Source of the DNA: Sphagnum magellanicum
Lineage: Eukaryota; Streptophyta; Sphagnopsida; Sphagnales; Sphagnaceae
Length of the DNA: 64,000 bases
Direction of reading: 5' to 3'
Assembly: GCA_021904315.1 (NCBI GenBank)
Contig: CM038911.1
Span: 14,853,390-14,917,389 of the forward strand
How positions within the stretch are numbered: the first letter of the stretch is position 1; each line of letters opens with the position of its first letter. Under the pieces are notes generated by a model. That model was not told the origin of the DNA, ran no database searches, and was given only the letters and a program-made list of their open reading frames with translations. Of the stretch, positions 12,872 to 23,875 are shown in pieces. A program made the translations under genes and the position numbers.

Positions 12872-13007
12872 GCAAAGGCCTTGTGCACATCATGTATTAT
12901 GGTATGTTCAAGAAAGTCTGGTGCCTAATGCATCAATGGACTTAATGTGCAAAGGCCTTGTGCACATCATGTATTATGGTATGTTCAAGAAAGTCTGGTG
13001 CCTAATG
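12872..13007. repeat. Perfect 59-bp direct duplication
   Basis: Positions 12872-12930 and 12949-13007 are identical over 59 bp, with an 18-bp spacer. Perfect identity in non-coding DNA points to a recent duplication. Confidence 0.9.
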
Positions 13008-13014
13008 ACGATTT

Positions 13015-13087
13015 AAAATTGGGACCAAAAGTCCTTTTTCGCTTTTTTTCCTTTTTCCTTTCAAAAAGAACTTTTGGTCCCAATTTT
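13015..13087. repeat. 18-bp inverted repeat around a T-rich loop
   Basis: AAAATTGGGACCAAAAGT (13015-13032) pairs perfectly with 13070-13087. The 37-base loop is almost all pyrimidine. It starts eight bases after the 59-bp duplication. Confidence 0.8.
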
Positions 13088-14532
13088 GACATTGTAAAAT
13101 TTATTTGGAGGTTCTTTAAGTTTTCACTATTTTTTTCTAAAGGAATGTCAAATTGACTTGTTGTTTAATATTTAACTAGTTTAGTCTATTTATCAACTTT
13201 TCAAAAAATTCAACTTTCTTACCTAAAGAACTTGACCATGTGTTCAAAAAGTTTTTTCATGGTTCTAGTTTGGATTCTGAGTCTAGCAAAATATTAGTTC
13301 CATAGTTTGGGTCACACAAACTTGGACCTCAACCCATGGTTTTAACTAGTGTTGGTCATTTCTTATTTTTTAAAAGAACCTCCAATCATGGTTACATTTT
13401 TTTTTTATAATTTGAAAGAACCCCCCAGCTCTCGTTCAAGGATTTTAAAATTTTGATAAAACCAGACCCAATTCTTCACATTTTAAGAACCTTGATTCTC
13501 AATTTTTTTTTTTAAAAAATTCTGGGTAGGTTTGATTTCAAACTAAATCCAATTTTACCAACCTACACATAGCTCAAAAATGTTTTTTTTTTTTTTTGAG
13601 TTATTTGCATTACACCAATAAAATGTGACCACCTACATAAACTATATGCTTAAACCCACTTTTTTATTAAAAAAGTGCATCTTAAAACATGGTCCAAAAG
13701 TAAGAACTTTTTATTGAATGATAATTTGGGGGTGGCGCGGGGTGGGGATGGTGTCAAGCATGTAGAAGTAAAATGGAGACATGACTCCACCAGAGTGGAA
13801 ACTTGTATGAAAGGATCAAAACCTATACATCACTTGTCCTTTCCATTGGCACAAAAATCAAACTTTAATGATTCTTTGGACAATTACCAATTTACAAGTA
13901 TTGGTTTACTAATTATTTTAAAGATATTTTCTCAAAGGGACAAGGTTTATAATGGGAAGGTAAGCAAGGAATAATATAAAAGGACTATGATATCATGGGC
14001 CAATTATGCAATATAATAGCATAGCTCTTTGTTTAAAAGTTTTAAAAAATGCCTTTAAATTCATCACTACAACTAGAAGGAGAAATGGTTTAATTTGCAA
14101 TGCAAACATACGTTTTCTTCCCTTCTCTTTTTCTGAACCTTTGTGCATGGTTGAATGCAAGGAATCCAAACTTTCTTATATCCACCTTAATATAGATGAA
14201 TTAATAATGTCATCCACCTCATTGCTTCTTTCAATAAAATCTTTATGACTCACAACAACCAAAGTATTGGGTTCCAAATTGCACAATGATTTCCACCAAA
14301 ATAAATTTCAATAATCATTCCAAGCCTTTTTGATATTGTGATCTCTTGTGATATATATTAGCCTCTCCAAAATGACCCCACTTTGGTTTTGCCTTAGCAA
14401 GTTTTAAGAGTTTGCAAGACATGGGGAGGATAGAAATTTTGTAGGTGGAAGATTCACATCATGTTGTTGTTTTTTGAATAGCAAAGTTTTGCCAATTTGC
14501 CATCTAGAGTAAGGGGTTGTAACAAACTTTAC

Positions 14533-15112
14533 TTATGAACTTATTCCACCCATAAGTAAATATTTCATAACAACTTCATTGGATCGTACATCTTTTTTGG
14601 TGTATCCAGATAATAAATATGAGCATAGACTTAAACATTTTAAAGCTACAAAAATAGTGATTAAAGCATTAACACCACATAGAAACATTCCTTTGATAGT
14701 AGCTATTAGTACAAAAATGATAAATTCAATCATAGGCATTTTTGTACGTTTGATATATTCAACAAATAGAGGAATGCATAATAGCGAACATAGTGCTATA
14801 AGTAATCGAAAAATCCTATTAAAACTGTTAGTTTGAAAATCACCTAAAAAATTAATAATAGGTTTCTCATTCCATTGGAATAACAATAAACCAATACTTA
14901 CTATAATGAAAGGAAATGAAATATAACGAAGAGGTGTCTCTTTCCTTTGAGATCAAATCCAATATCAAAATGATTATCAAGTAAACAATTAAAATACATT
15001 CGGGCACAATGGTACTTTCATATAAGAAAGAAAGGTCGAGCTCTAATTTCATAAAAATGTTTCCAATATATAAATAAAAATTATAGTATCAATTTTGCAT
15101 ATGATACACCAT
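14533..15112 (-). pseudogene. ndhB: ndhB 5' exon fragment (plastid-derived)
   Basis: The minus strand encodes the N-terminal part of NADH dehydrogenase-like subunit 2 of the thylakoid NDH complex. The start ATG is at 15112. Recognisable pieces are [26 protein letters not shown] and [19 protein letters not shown], followed by MKYLLMGG. There is a stop seven codons in and a frameshift near 14880. The gene is cut off at the edge of the insertion, just after the MKYLLMGG segment, so all later exon sequence is missing. Confidence 0.9.
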
Positions 15113-15331
15113 GTAACTTGGTGGAAATCATTATGAATGAATAATATCATCTTTTTGTACCTGGGTATATAACTCCTTTTTCAAAGAATAATAGATTTTG
15201 TTATGATCATTTATTGGTAAAAACCTCCATCGTGTAAGCCCCCAATAAGGAGGGCTTACATAGCTTCTGATTATTATTTATTGTTTCCAAAAAAGGGAAA
15301 ATCCTTCCTATTTGTTTCTTGTATTGATTAA

Positions 15332-15799
15332 TTAACAAAAATGTGTAAAAGCTCTGTTGGCTTCAACCATTCAATAAGTTTCTTCCTTTTTTCGTATAAC
15401 ATTTCCATTATCTCTAGCAGCATCCATTAATTCATAACTTAGTTTGAAAGCCATGTTTCGACCCGAACATTTCCTAGATGCACCTAATAACCAACAAATA
15501 GCAAGCGATTTTCCTTGTGCATATTCTATTTCGATAGGTACTTGATAAGTTGATCCACCCACACATCTTGTTTTTACTATTACATTGGGAGTTACCCTAC
15601 ATATGGCTTGACGCAAAATAGATAGTGGATTTTTTTTCATCCTTTGCTTAATACGTCTCATTGATTTATAACTAATTTGATAAGCTAGTGATTTCTTCCC
15701 ATGTCTAAGAATGCAATTGACTAACATATTGACCAATCAATTACGATAAATTGGATCATGTTTTCCAATTTTCTTTTCTACGTTACTTCGACGTGACAT
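15332..15799 (-). pseudogene. rps7: rps7 copy (plastid-derived)
   Basis: Plastid ribosomal protein S7 of the small subunit. From ATG at 15799 to a final stop at 15332 the copy is exactly 156 codons, the usual plastid length, with no indels seen. [20 protein letters not shown] and [18 protein letters not shown] are all recognisable. It is disabled by TGA stops at codon 21 and near codon 143, both at places where the native gene has arginine. These and neighbouring replacements are C-to-T or G-to-A changes. It lies between ndhB and rps12 as in plastid genomes. Confidence 0.93.
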
Positions 15800-15824
15800 G
15801 ACAATGCAAAAATGATTGAATAAT

Positions 15825-16644
15825 TTATTTTGACTTTTTAACTCCATATTGTAAGGTGGATCTCATTAGTTCATTCACCGAAAATCTCCCTCCAAATCAT
15901 AAATGCAATTTTTGTTGAATACGGCTTTCGACACCCCATTTTTTATTCGAATGGAATAGATAATGATTATATATATTTTCATTTATGTGGTGCTTACTCA
16001 CTTCTAGATTGAGTTTCCATTTCCTTTTTTTCTGATTTGTAGGAAATCACGATTTCATAAATCTTTATGGTATAATCCTTAGGTTTAGAAAAAAGAAAAA
16101 AACAATCGTATTTGTGATTTCTGCCATTCCACCCTAGCTTGTTCCAAAAAAGTGAAAGTTTTTATTATCAAAAGTGGGGTTAGGGAAAACTCGTCAAATT
16201 ATTGGTAAGAAATAAACCTTAGATTTCCTAGGTATTTGGATATTGTAATATCAAAACAATATATAACTTTTCTTTATCATTAACCTACTTTGGTCCCCTC
16301 ATGATACTTTCATTATTACATCAGCTACACCCTCTAGATGCTTACAATGATTGACATGGTGTCCCCTCAAAATGATACAAGGGTTGGATAATAATATACA
16401 ATGCACAAGAATGCCTTTGTTGACAATCTTTTATTTCCACAACATTGAGAGTCCCTTTAATTATGTGATATCTTACACTAAGTAAATCTTTTTCTCTTCC
16501 TCCTCTTACTAGTACTACAAAATGTTCCTACAAATTGTGACCGATACCTGATATATAAGCAGTAATTTCAAATCCAAAGGTAAATCTTACTCTAACCACT
16601 TTATGCAAGGTGGAGTTTGGCTTTTTCGGTGTTGTGGTGGAAAA
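15825..16644 (-). pseudogene. rps12: rps12 3' exons (plastid-derived)
   Basis: Plastid ribosomal protein S12 is trans-spliced; only exons 2 and 3 are expected in this neighbourhood. Exon 2 (about 16413-16644) shows [29 protein letters not shown] and [10 protein letters not shown] on the minus strand with a TAG after GHNL. Exon 3 (15825 to about 15850) shows QYGVKKSK then stop. The intron between them is kept. The first exon is elsewhere in plastid genomes and is not in this window. Confidence 0.88.
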
Positions 16645-17242
16645 TTTAACAAAAGAATTACCTTGTATTGTCACTTTACAAACCCGTGCGTGAGACTTCA
16701 ACCTCATATAACTTCTCGTTCAAGATATTATTAACAAATAATTGCATATTCCATCTTTTTGATGTTTCAATTCGGAATGAGTAATATTCCATTTTTATTA
16801 TTTCCATGAATCAAAAATGATTATATATATATATATATATATCTAATTTGGTAAATCTAAATAATAGTAATATTTTTATTAATTCCTTTTTACAACATCG
16901 TGATCAAATCTCGAGATCGTTATTATCTATTAGTAAGTAATCCAAACGCAAGTAATTGGGAAAATCGACAAGTTGGTATAAACAATTATGCACTATATTG
17001 AATCGATCAAGAATTCATTTTTTGAAAAATATTGTTTGACTTTCATGCTTTGATTTGGTTGGCTCATCCAAGATAGTTTTGATAACTTACATATGTCTAT
17101 ATCAAGCTAATCAACTACATGAGGCCCACAAACATGAATAAATATGGCCAAAAAATATATACATAAAAGGTAGATTTTTTTTTCTTAGTGATTGTGGAAT
17201 CCTCCGTGATAAACTACTTGCATCAATCCTTTTTCTTTTATT

Positions 17243-17832
17243 ATGTTTCCCGTGGACCAAGGTAAAAGTAAAAGCTCAATGGGAAGAGGATTATACCATG
17301 AAAGAGCAAAGGGCGTCAACCCATTCCTATTTAGAATATACAAAATAGATTTTTGGCAATATGGTTGGTTGTACCCTTATGTCAATTCAAATCAAGAAGT
17401 CTTTCCATGGAGGCAAATCTTTTTTTTTCTACTAATCAAAGGTATATTAAAGCTAGTTGCAAATCCTTCTTTGGTAGGGTGGCAATGTATGTATATAAAG
17501 TATTAACGGTTGTATAGGATTCCTTTTCTATAGTGATAAATCCTGCATGTGTTCCTAGTAAAAAAACATTGTCTTTTTGTCTACTAAGCTCTCAAAAAAA
17601 ATGTGGTAACACATCAAAACTTTTGAATAAGCATTAAAAAAAGATGTTGGCTAAAGGTAGTTGGGATTTTATTTTCTTGGAAATGGGTAAGATTTTTGGG
17701 ATAAGGAAAAAAATTATGTCTGTATTTTCTTTACTTGGTTTTTCTCCTTCCCCCTCTTTTAACAATTTTTATATTAGGGTTAGATTGATTAGTGTTAGAT
17801 CGAATGTATTGAAAAATATATTTTTCATGTAA
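17243..17832 (+). pseudogene. Plastid spacer ORF between rps12 and trnV, copy 1
   Basis: Two open stretches (17243-17506 and 17644-17832) correspond to sequence found again, inverted, at 39940-40575. Pieces such as NPFLFRIYKIDFWQYGWLYPY and WDFIFLEMGKIFGIRKKIM are shared by both copies. I take it as the conserved spacer ORF beside trnV-GAC in plastid inverted repeats. No function is known to me. The break between the two stretches suggests decay. Confidence 0.6.
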
Positions 17833-18108
17833 AATTTGCTAAATCTAGATGAAAAAGCTATTGGATTGGAAAAAAAAAAAAGGTTTACGAATTTTCCAAA
17901 AAAACTAGTGGTTCAAATCAGTAGGAATCCATATTTTCAATAGGATTACACAGTCGACAATAGGATTCAATCTTTTCTACTATTTCTACAATCATATGTG
18001 AAAGGAGGGCCTGGCTCCAATCAAGTTGTTCAGGAATAATAGGATAATGGCTTTCAATCTTCCTACTTTTTGGTTTGTGTTTACTTATTAGTAAGTTCTA
18101 TTTGGGGT

Positions 18109-18180
18109 AGGGATATAACTAAGTAATAGAGTATCACCTTGACGTGGTGGGAGTCATTAGTTTGAGCCTAATTATCTCTA
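18109..18180 (+). tRNA. trnV-GAC: trnV-GAC copy 1 (plastid-derived)
   Basis: A 72-base copy of plastid valine tRNA with the native anticodon GAC at 18141-18143. Several stem bases have changed (C-to-T and G-to-A), so it is probably not functional. It precedes the 16S copy in native order. Confidence 0.88.
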
Positions 18181-18383
18181 AATCTATTCCAAGTGTTTTT
18201 ATTTGCTTCCTCATAATTGAAAGAGGCTTGTGTGATTGACATGATAGGGTAAGGATGGGTATATTAGAAGTGAGCTTTAGGCTAATATGAAGCAAATGAA
18301 CACAAGTTATCCCTTGGGATGAAAGATGATTCTCAATCAGCTTTGTCCATGAAGAAGGAAACAATAAGTAATGTAATTATGAA

Positions 18384-19889
18384 TCTCATGGAGAGTTTGA
18401 TCTTGGCTCATGACAAACATTGGCGGCATGTTTAACACATGCAAGTTGGACGAGAAGCATCCTAGTGGTGTTTTCAATGGCAGACATGTGAGTAACATGT
18501 TAAAACTTGCCCTTGGGAAAGGGATGACAACTAGAAACAATTACTAATACCAAAGTATAAGTTGAGGAGTAAAAGGAGGAATCCTCCCAAGGAAGGGCTT
18601 GCGTTTGATTAACTAGTTGGTGAGGCAATGGCTTACCAAGGTGACAATCGATAGCTGGTCTGAAAGGATGACTAACCACACTAGGATTGAGACATGGCCC
18701 AAACTCCTACAAGAAGCAACAACGGGGAATTTTTTGCAATGGGCGAAAGCCTGGTGGAGCAATGTCCTATGGAGGTAGAAAGCCCATGGGTTGTAAACTC
18801 CTTTTCTTAGAGAAAAAACAATGATGGTATCTAAGGAATAAGCATCGGCTAATTCTATGCCAACAACCGTGGTAAGACAGAGGATGCAAGCATTATCCGA
18901 AATGATTGGGCGTAAAGCATCTATAGGTGGCTTCTTAAGTCTGTCGTCAAATAATAGGGCTCAACCCAGACATGCGGGGGAAACTACCAAACTCGAATAC
19001 AATAGGGGCAGAGGGAATTTTCAGTGGAACGGTGAAATGTGTAGAGATTGGAAAGAACACCAACAACGAAAGCACTTTACTAGGCCGGCATTAACACTAA
19101 GAGACAAAAGCTAGGGGAACAAATGGGATTAGATACCCCAGTAGTCATAGTTGTAAATGATGGATACTAAATGCTATGCATATCAACTCGTGCAATGCTA
19201 TAGCTAACGTGTTAGTGTTAAGTATCCCACCTAGGGAGTACGTTCACAAGAATGAAACTCAAAAGAATTGATGAAGGCCCACACAAGCAGTGGAACATGT
19301 GGTTTAATTCGATGCAACATGAAGAACCTTACTAGGGCTTGACATGTTGCAATTCTTTTTGAAAGAGAAAAGTGCCCTCGAGAACCTAGACACAAGTGGT
19401 GCATGGCTATCGTCAGCTCGCACCACAAGGTGTTGGGTTAAGTCCCACAACAAACGCAACCCTCATGTTTAGTTGCCATCATTTAGTTTGGAACCCTAAA
19501 CAAAATGTCGATGATAAATCGAAGGAAGGTGAAAATGACGTCAAGTCAGCATACCCCTTACACCCTGAGGGACACACGTGTTACAATGGCCGAGACAAAA
19601 GGTCACAATATTGCGAGGGCAAGCTAACTTCAAAAACCTGACCTCAATTCAGATTGCAGGCTGTAACTCACCTACATGAAACCAAATCACTAGTAGTTGT
19701 TGGTCAGCCATACGACGATGAATCCATTCCCAGGCCTTGTACACATTGCCCATCACACTATGGGAATTGGCCATGCCTAAAATCATTACCCTAACCATAA
19801 GGAGGGGGATGTCGAAGGAAAGGTTAATGACTAGAATGAAGTCATAACAAGGTAGCCGTATTGGAAGGTGCAACTAGATCACCTCCTTT
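18384..19889 (+). rRNA. rrn16: 16S rRNA copy (plastid-derived, decayed)
   Basis: Starts with TCTCATGGAGAGTTTGATC and ends with GGATCACCTCCTTT-like sequence at about 19889. At about 1506 bases it is near the native ~1490. Landmarks seen include GGCGGCATGTTTAACACATG, the GCCTGGTGGAGCAATG region, GTGGTTTAATTCGATGCAAC and the 3' anti-Shine-Dalgarno tail. Many transitions are scattered along it. It is a nuclear copy and not expected to be expressed. Confidence 0.93.
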
Positions 19890-20185
19890 TCAAGGAAAGC
19901 CAATGCTTGTTGGGCCTTTTGGTTTTACGTTGCTTGACACTTAACTTGACACCTGAAGTAAGCCACATCATTTGAACAAAGTTCGAAAATGGAAGTTCTC
20001 CTTTTTTTTTTCTTAGCAGTGAAGAGTGGAGTAAAACTAAGTCTGTGAGCTTATCACCCCAAGTTGAACAAGCTAATAGGAGCCATTTATCTCATCGTTC
20101 CTCGTGAATGAAAAAAGTTAGGGACGAGTGTTCCTTCACCCTTGGTACTGTTTGCAAGTCTTACAATTGAGGAGGCTTGCACAAT

Positions 20186-21235
20186 GGGTTATTAATTTAA
20201 TGGTAGAGTGTGCCCCTAATAATTACGTCATTGTGCTTGGGCTATGAAGCCTTTCAGCCACATAAATAGTTCAATGTGTTCATTAGCGCTTGACCCAAAA
20301 ATGTTGATCATTCAAGGCACCTTAACATGGCGTACTCATGTTTCAATTAGGCTTTGAAACTTCTTTTTTCCTTAGGAAGAAGGATGGGGCAACAATTTAG
20401 GTGAGATCTAGTGAAAATTCAACTTGCCATTCACTCATGGGATTTGGGTGGTCCAAGGGGGATTAGTCATCCAAGGCCCCTCCCTTCTTGAAAATCCATA
20501 TATTCCTTATCAATATATGGATGGTTATCTTTCCAGCACATGTTGAAGTTCAACCTAGACGTGGAGAATGGAGCACCTAAATAACACATCTTCACAAATC
20601 AATAACTACAAGATTACCCATGAAGATTTTTCATTTTAGGGTGACAAAGGGATCATACCATTCGAGCCTTTTCCTACTTTTCTTGGAGGTCCAAAGTAAG
20701 CAACAATTAATATTCCTTATATGAAGGCCCAAAATAAGCATCAATTAATATTCCCTATCTAGAAGTCCTCTAGGGAAAGGAAGCCAGATTCTATCAAAAA
20801 ACTATCTAGAAGGCTTAGGAGATTCTATCTAGTCATAAGAATGCTTGGTGCAAATGACTCTCAACAAATTCCTTGGTCTTCAACCTTCTTAGTCACCGGC
20901 CCCCAGATCAGTGTAATGGGGTTTTTTAATCTATTTTCTAACAGTGAATTTAGGTTAAAAAAAGGATCTTAAAGTGTCTAGGGTTGGGCTAAGATGGTCC
21001 TATAACGCCTTCTTTTCTCCTCCCAAAACTACCATTCATGTAACGAGGGAAAGGGAGAGGGAACAAGCACACTTGGAAAGTGAAATACAACAAAGAGTTA
21101 TATGCTACATTTCAAGAAGGATGAATCACTCCTAAAAAAAATAAAATCTACTGATTTTCTTCCAATTGGATAATAACGTAGGTGCGAAAATTTACTTTAG
21201 GGGCGAGGCTTCTACTTCAAGTCTAAGATAGCCCA
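20186..21235 (+). tRNA. trnI-GAU: trnI-GAU copy with intron (plastid-derived)
   Basis: Exon 1 is 20186-20222 and exon 2 is about 21201-21235, with the long group II intron kept between. The anticodon site reads AAT where the native gene has GAT (a G-to-A change). It lies in the 16S-23S spacer as in plastids. Confidence 0.87.
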
Positions 21236-21305
21236 ACTATGTCGAAGGAAATCACAAAAAAATAAAAATGATTTGTTCATGGATGCTTCACTTGGCTTGG
21301 GTATA

Positions 21306-22146
21306 GGGGATATAACTCATTTGGTAGAACGCCACCCTTGTCACTGGGTCATTGCACTTATAGGTTGGATGCCTAATTGTTTAAGCGATAATGATAGTAT
21401 TTTTTACTTAAACTGATGGTTAATTTTTTTTTGAAAATGGGGAAAATAATTGGAACATGCCACTAAAAAACTTTACTGTGACAAGGATGGGCTATCAAAA
21501 GCGTAAAGAAGGTAGGATGGGTAGTTGGTTAAATCTGGTATGGATCGTACATGGGCAATAGTTGGAGTCAGTGACTTTCCTAAGGTTACCTCATCTAGAA
21601 TCTTTGGGGAAGAGGATCAAGTTGGCCCTTGCAAATAGCTTGGTGCATTATCTTTCTTCAACCTTTCAAGCACAATATGACAAAAGAAACAAGCCATGGA
21701 CCAACCCCATCGTCTCTAACCCGTAGGAACTACAAGATTGCCTTGAGGATGTCGAAGGCACCCAAGGGTCATAGACCGACCATAGAACTTGATTCAAGAA
21801 GTTGAACTAGCTATCCACTTTGGTTGGCTAAGGGTCAAAAAGGGGCAACAACTCATTGTTAAAATTTAAGAGTTGGGTGAAAAAGAAGAAACGTCTTGAG
21901 TTTTTCTATAGTTGGACAATTTCGAGCTACGAGAGTTCTTAAAATTGGATTCCAACTCAACCAACGCCTTTTGACAAAAGTTGCTCTTTGGATAGCACAA
22001 TACGATGAGAGTTATAAGTTGTGTTGGGGGGGGGGGAGGGATTATTGTTCATCATTGGCCTTTTATGGTAGAATCAGTCAAAGAGGCTTAGAAGATGGTG
22101 GCTTACCTTGTGGCAAATGTCAATCGTTCGAGTCCGCTTGTCTCCA
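21306..22146 (+). tRNA. trnA-UGC: trnA-UGC copy with intron (plastid-derived)
   Basis: Exon 1 is 21306-21343 and exon 2 is about 22112-22146 (ending GTTCGAGTCCGCTTGTCTCC). The anticodon site reads TGT in place of TGC. The intron is kept but altered, including a G run at 22026-22035. Confidence 0.85.
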
Positions 22147-23007
22147 ACCTTTAATCTAAACTAATACAACTGCATACGTGTGATAGCATGAAATAAATAT
22201 GAAAATAAGCAAGTTGATTTATATATATATAAGCAACTCCATATAGGTAGGTTGATCTATGATTTTTAATTTATGGACGTTGATAAGATCTTTCTATTTA
22301 ACACTTTAGGATGGTATAGCCTTTAACGGTGAGGTTCAAACGAGAAAGACTTACAGTGGATACCTAGGCACCCAGAGACAAGGAAGGGCATAGCAAGCAA
22401 CAAAATGCTTTGGGGAGCTGAAAATAAACATAGAGCCAAAGATTCCCAAATGGGTTAACCTTTTGAACTGTTGTTGAATTCATAGGCAGATAAAAGACAA
22501 CCTAGCAAATTGAAACATCTTAGTAACTAGAGGAAAATAAAGCAAAAGTGATTCCTATAGTAGTGGCAAGCAAAATGGGATTAGCCTAAATCGTGAAAAC
22601 TTACTTGGTGAAAATGGTAAACACGACAGACATGGTTGTAAGAGAGAAATATAAGTGTTCTGTTGCTAGGCAAAACGGTTGAACCTCGCACCCTAGATGG
22701 TGAAAGTCTAATAGCCGAAAACATCACTAGCTTACATTTTAACTTGAGTAGCATGGGGCACGAGGGAATCTCGTGTGAATCAGCAAGGACAACCTTGCAA
22801 GGCTAAATACTCTTGGGTGACCAATAACAAAGTAATACTATGAGGGAAAGGTGAAAAAAACCCCCATCGGGGAATGAAATAAAACATGAAACTATAAGCT
22901 CCCAAGTAGTGGGAAGAGAATTAGATCTCTAATTGCATGTTTGTTGAAGAATGAGTCAGTGACTTATAGGTAGTGGCTTGGTTAAGGGGAACCACCGGAA
23001 CCATAGT

Positions 23008-23875
23008 TGTCGCAACCTTAACCTTGGGCTCGCAACCAAGGCAAGGACTTGCAAAGGTGCAGGCTAAAAGTGAAGCCCAAGAGTCACATTTCATGTTCTC
23101 GGGAGTGTGGGAAAGTGCGAGGGAATGAACCTCCACACTCCTAAATGAGCTCCCACCTTGGGAGTCAGAGTCCCAAATATTTAGAGAACAATTGTAGGGG
23201 TCAAAATTCATTAGATTGAAAAGTTCATTATATCATTGGAAATCTTTTAAAACATGGATGTCTAAAAACAGCTCGTGTGATCCATTTGAGTACTTGAAAC
23301 ACAAGTTATAGCCAAATGAAGGGTCAGGAACCAAATTGCCCCAATTTTCTTGTGTATAGGTGGTGTGCCACATACCGTTGGAAAGCTCTTGATGAGGGCT
23401 AAAACTTTGCTTTAAACCTCACCTCAATCAAAGGTCTACACACAAAGTTATGGGCCTCCAAAGTCACAAAAGTCCTAATTTTGAGAATTTCGGGACTCCC
23501 TCTTGGGAATCCCGGGACAAAATGACATTTGGGTGCTAGCCTTGTGACCAGGCACAAATAATACTATAAAGGGGAAGGTGGTGGCTTCCCCCAAGTTCGA
23601 GCTGTGATGAGTCTTGTGAGTCCATGTTTGTCATGGCACGTTTGTGCACCAAAAGTGCTCCAACTATGCACTAACCAACTTGTTGTTTGGTTTGTGCAGG
23701 TTCGTGTGAGTAATTGAACCACTTGTCGCTTGTCCTCGTCCATCTCGGAGCTGTAGTACACCTCTCCACCCCCCAAGTGTTGTGAGCTAAGGAGCACGCC
23801 CCAACTCCTTCTCCTTTCATTATCTTCAGCTTTGGATTTGTAGTTGAATCCATCAAGGAATTTGGGGGTGTGTTA
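23008..23875 (+). mobile_element. Solo LTR 1 inside the 23S copy
   Basis: An 868-bp element begins TGTCGCAACC and ends GGGGGTGTGTTA. It is flanked by the 5-bp direct repeat ATAGT (23003-23007 and 23876-23880), and joining the flanks restores 23S sequence (CCATAGTGAAAGC). A related copy lies in the opposite orientation at 27340-28254, where the ends are a clean TG...CA pair. Size, ends and 5-bp duplication fit a solo LTR left by recombination between the LTRs of a retrotransposon. No internal gag/pol region is present. Confidence 0.85.
23565..23570 (+). promoter_or_regulatory. Probable LTR TATA box
   Basis: ACTATAAAGGGGAAGGTGGTGG lies in solo LTR 1, and solo LTR 2 has ACTATAAGGGGGAAGGTGGTGG at the matching place (minus strand, around 27635-27655). 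Conservation of this block between diverged copies suggests the element's core promoter. Confidence 0.45.

Larger units (their letters stand above)
12072..14530. other. AT-rich spacer before the plastid insert
   Basis: No gene was recognised. Besides the direct repeat and hairpin listed separately it has many A and T runs and scattered short frames without family resemblance. The boundary with plastid-derived sequence lies near 14530. Confidence 0.5.

Noticed and set aside
18857..19641. Open frames inside the 16S copy (18857-19114, 19396-19641) as genes
   Set aside because: They lie wholly within recognisable 16S rRNA sequence.
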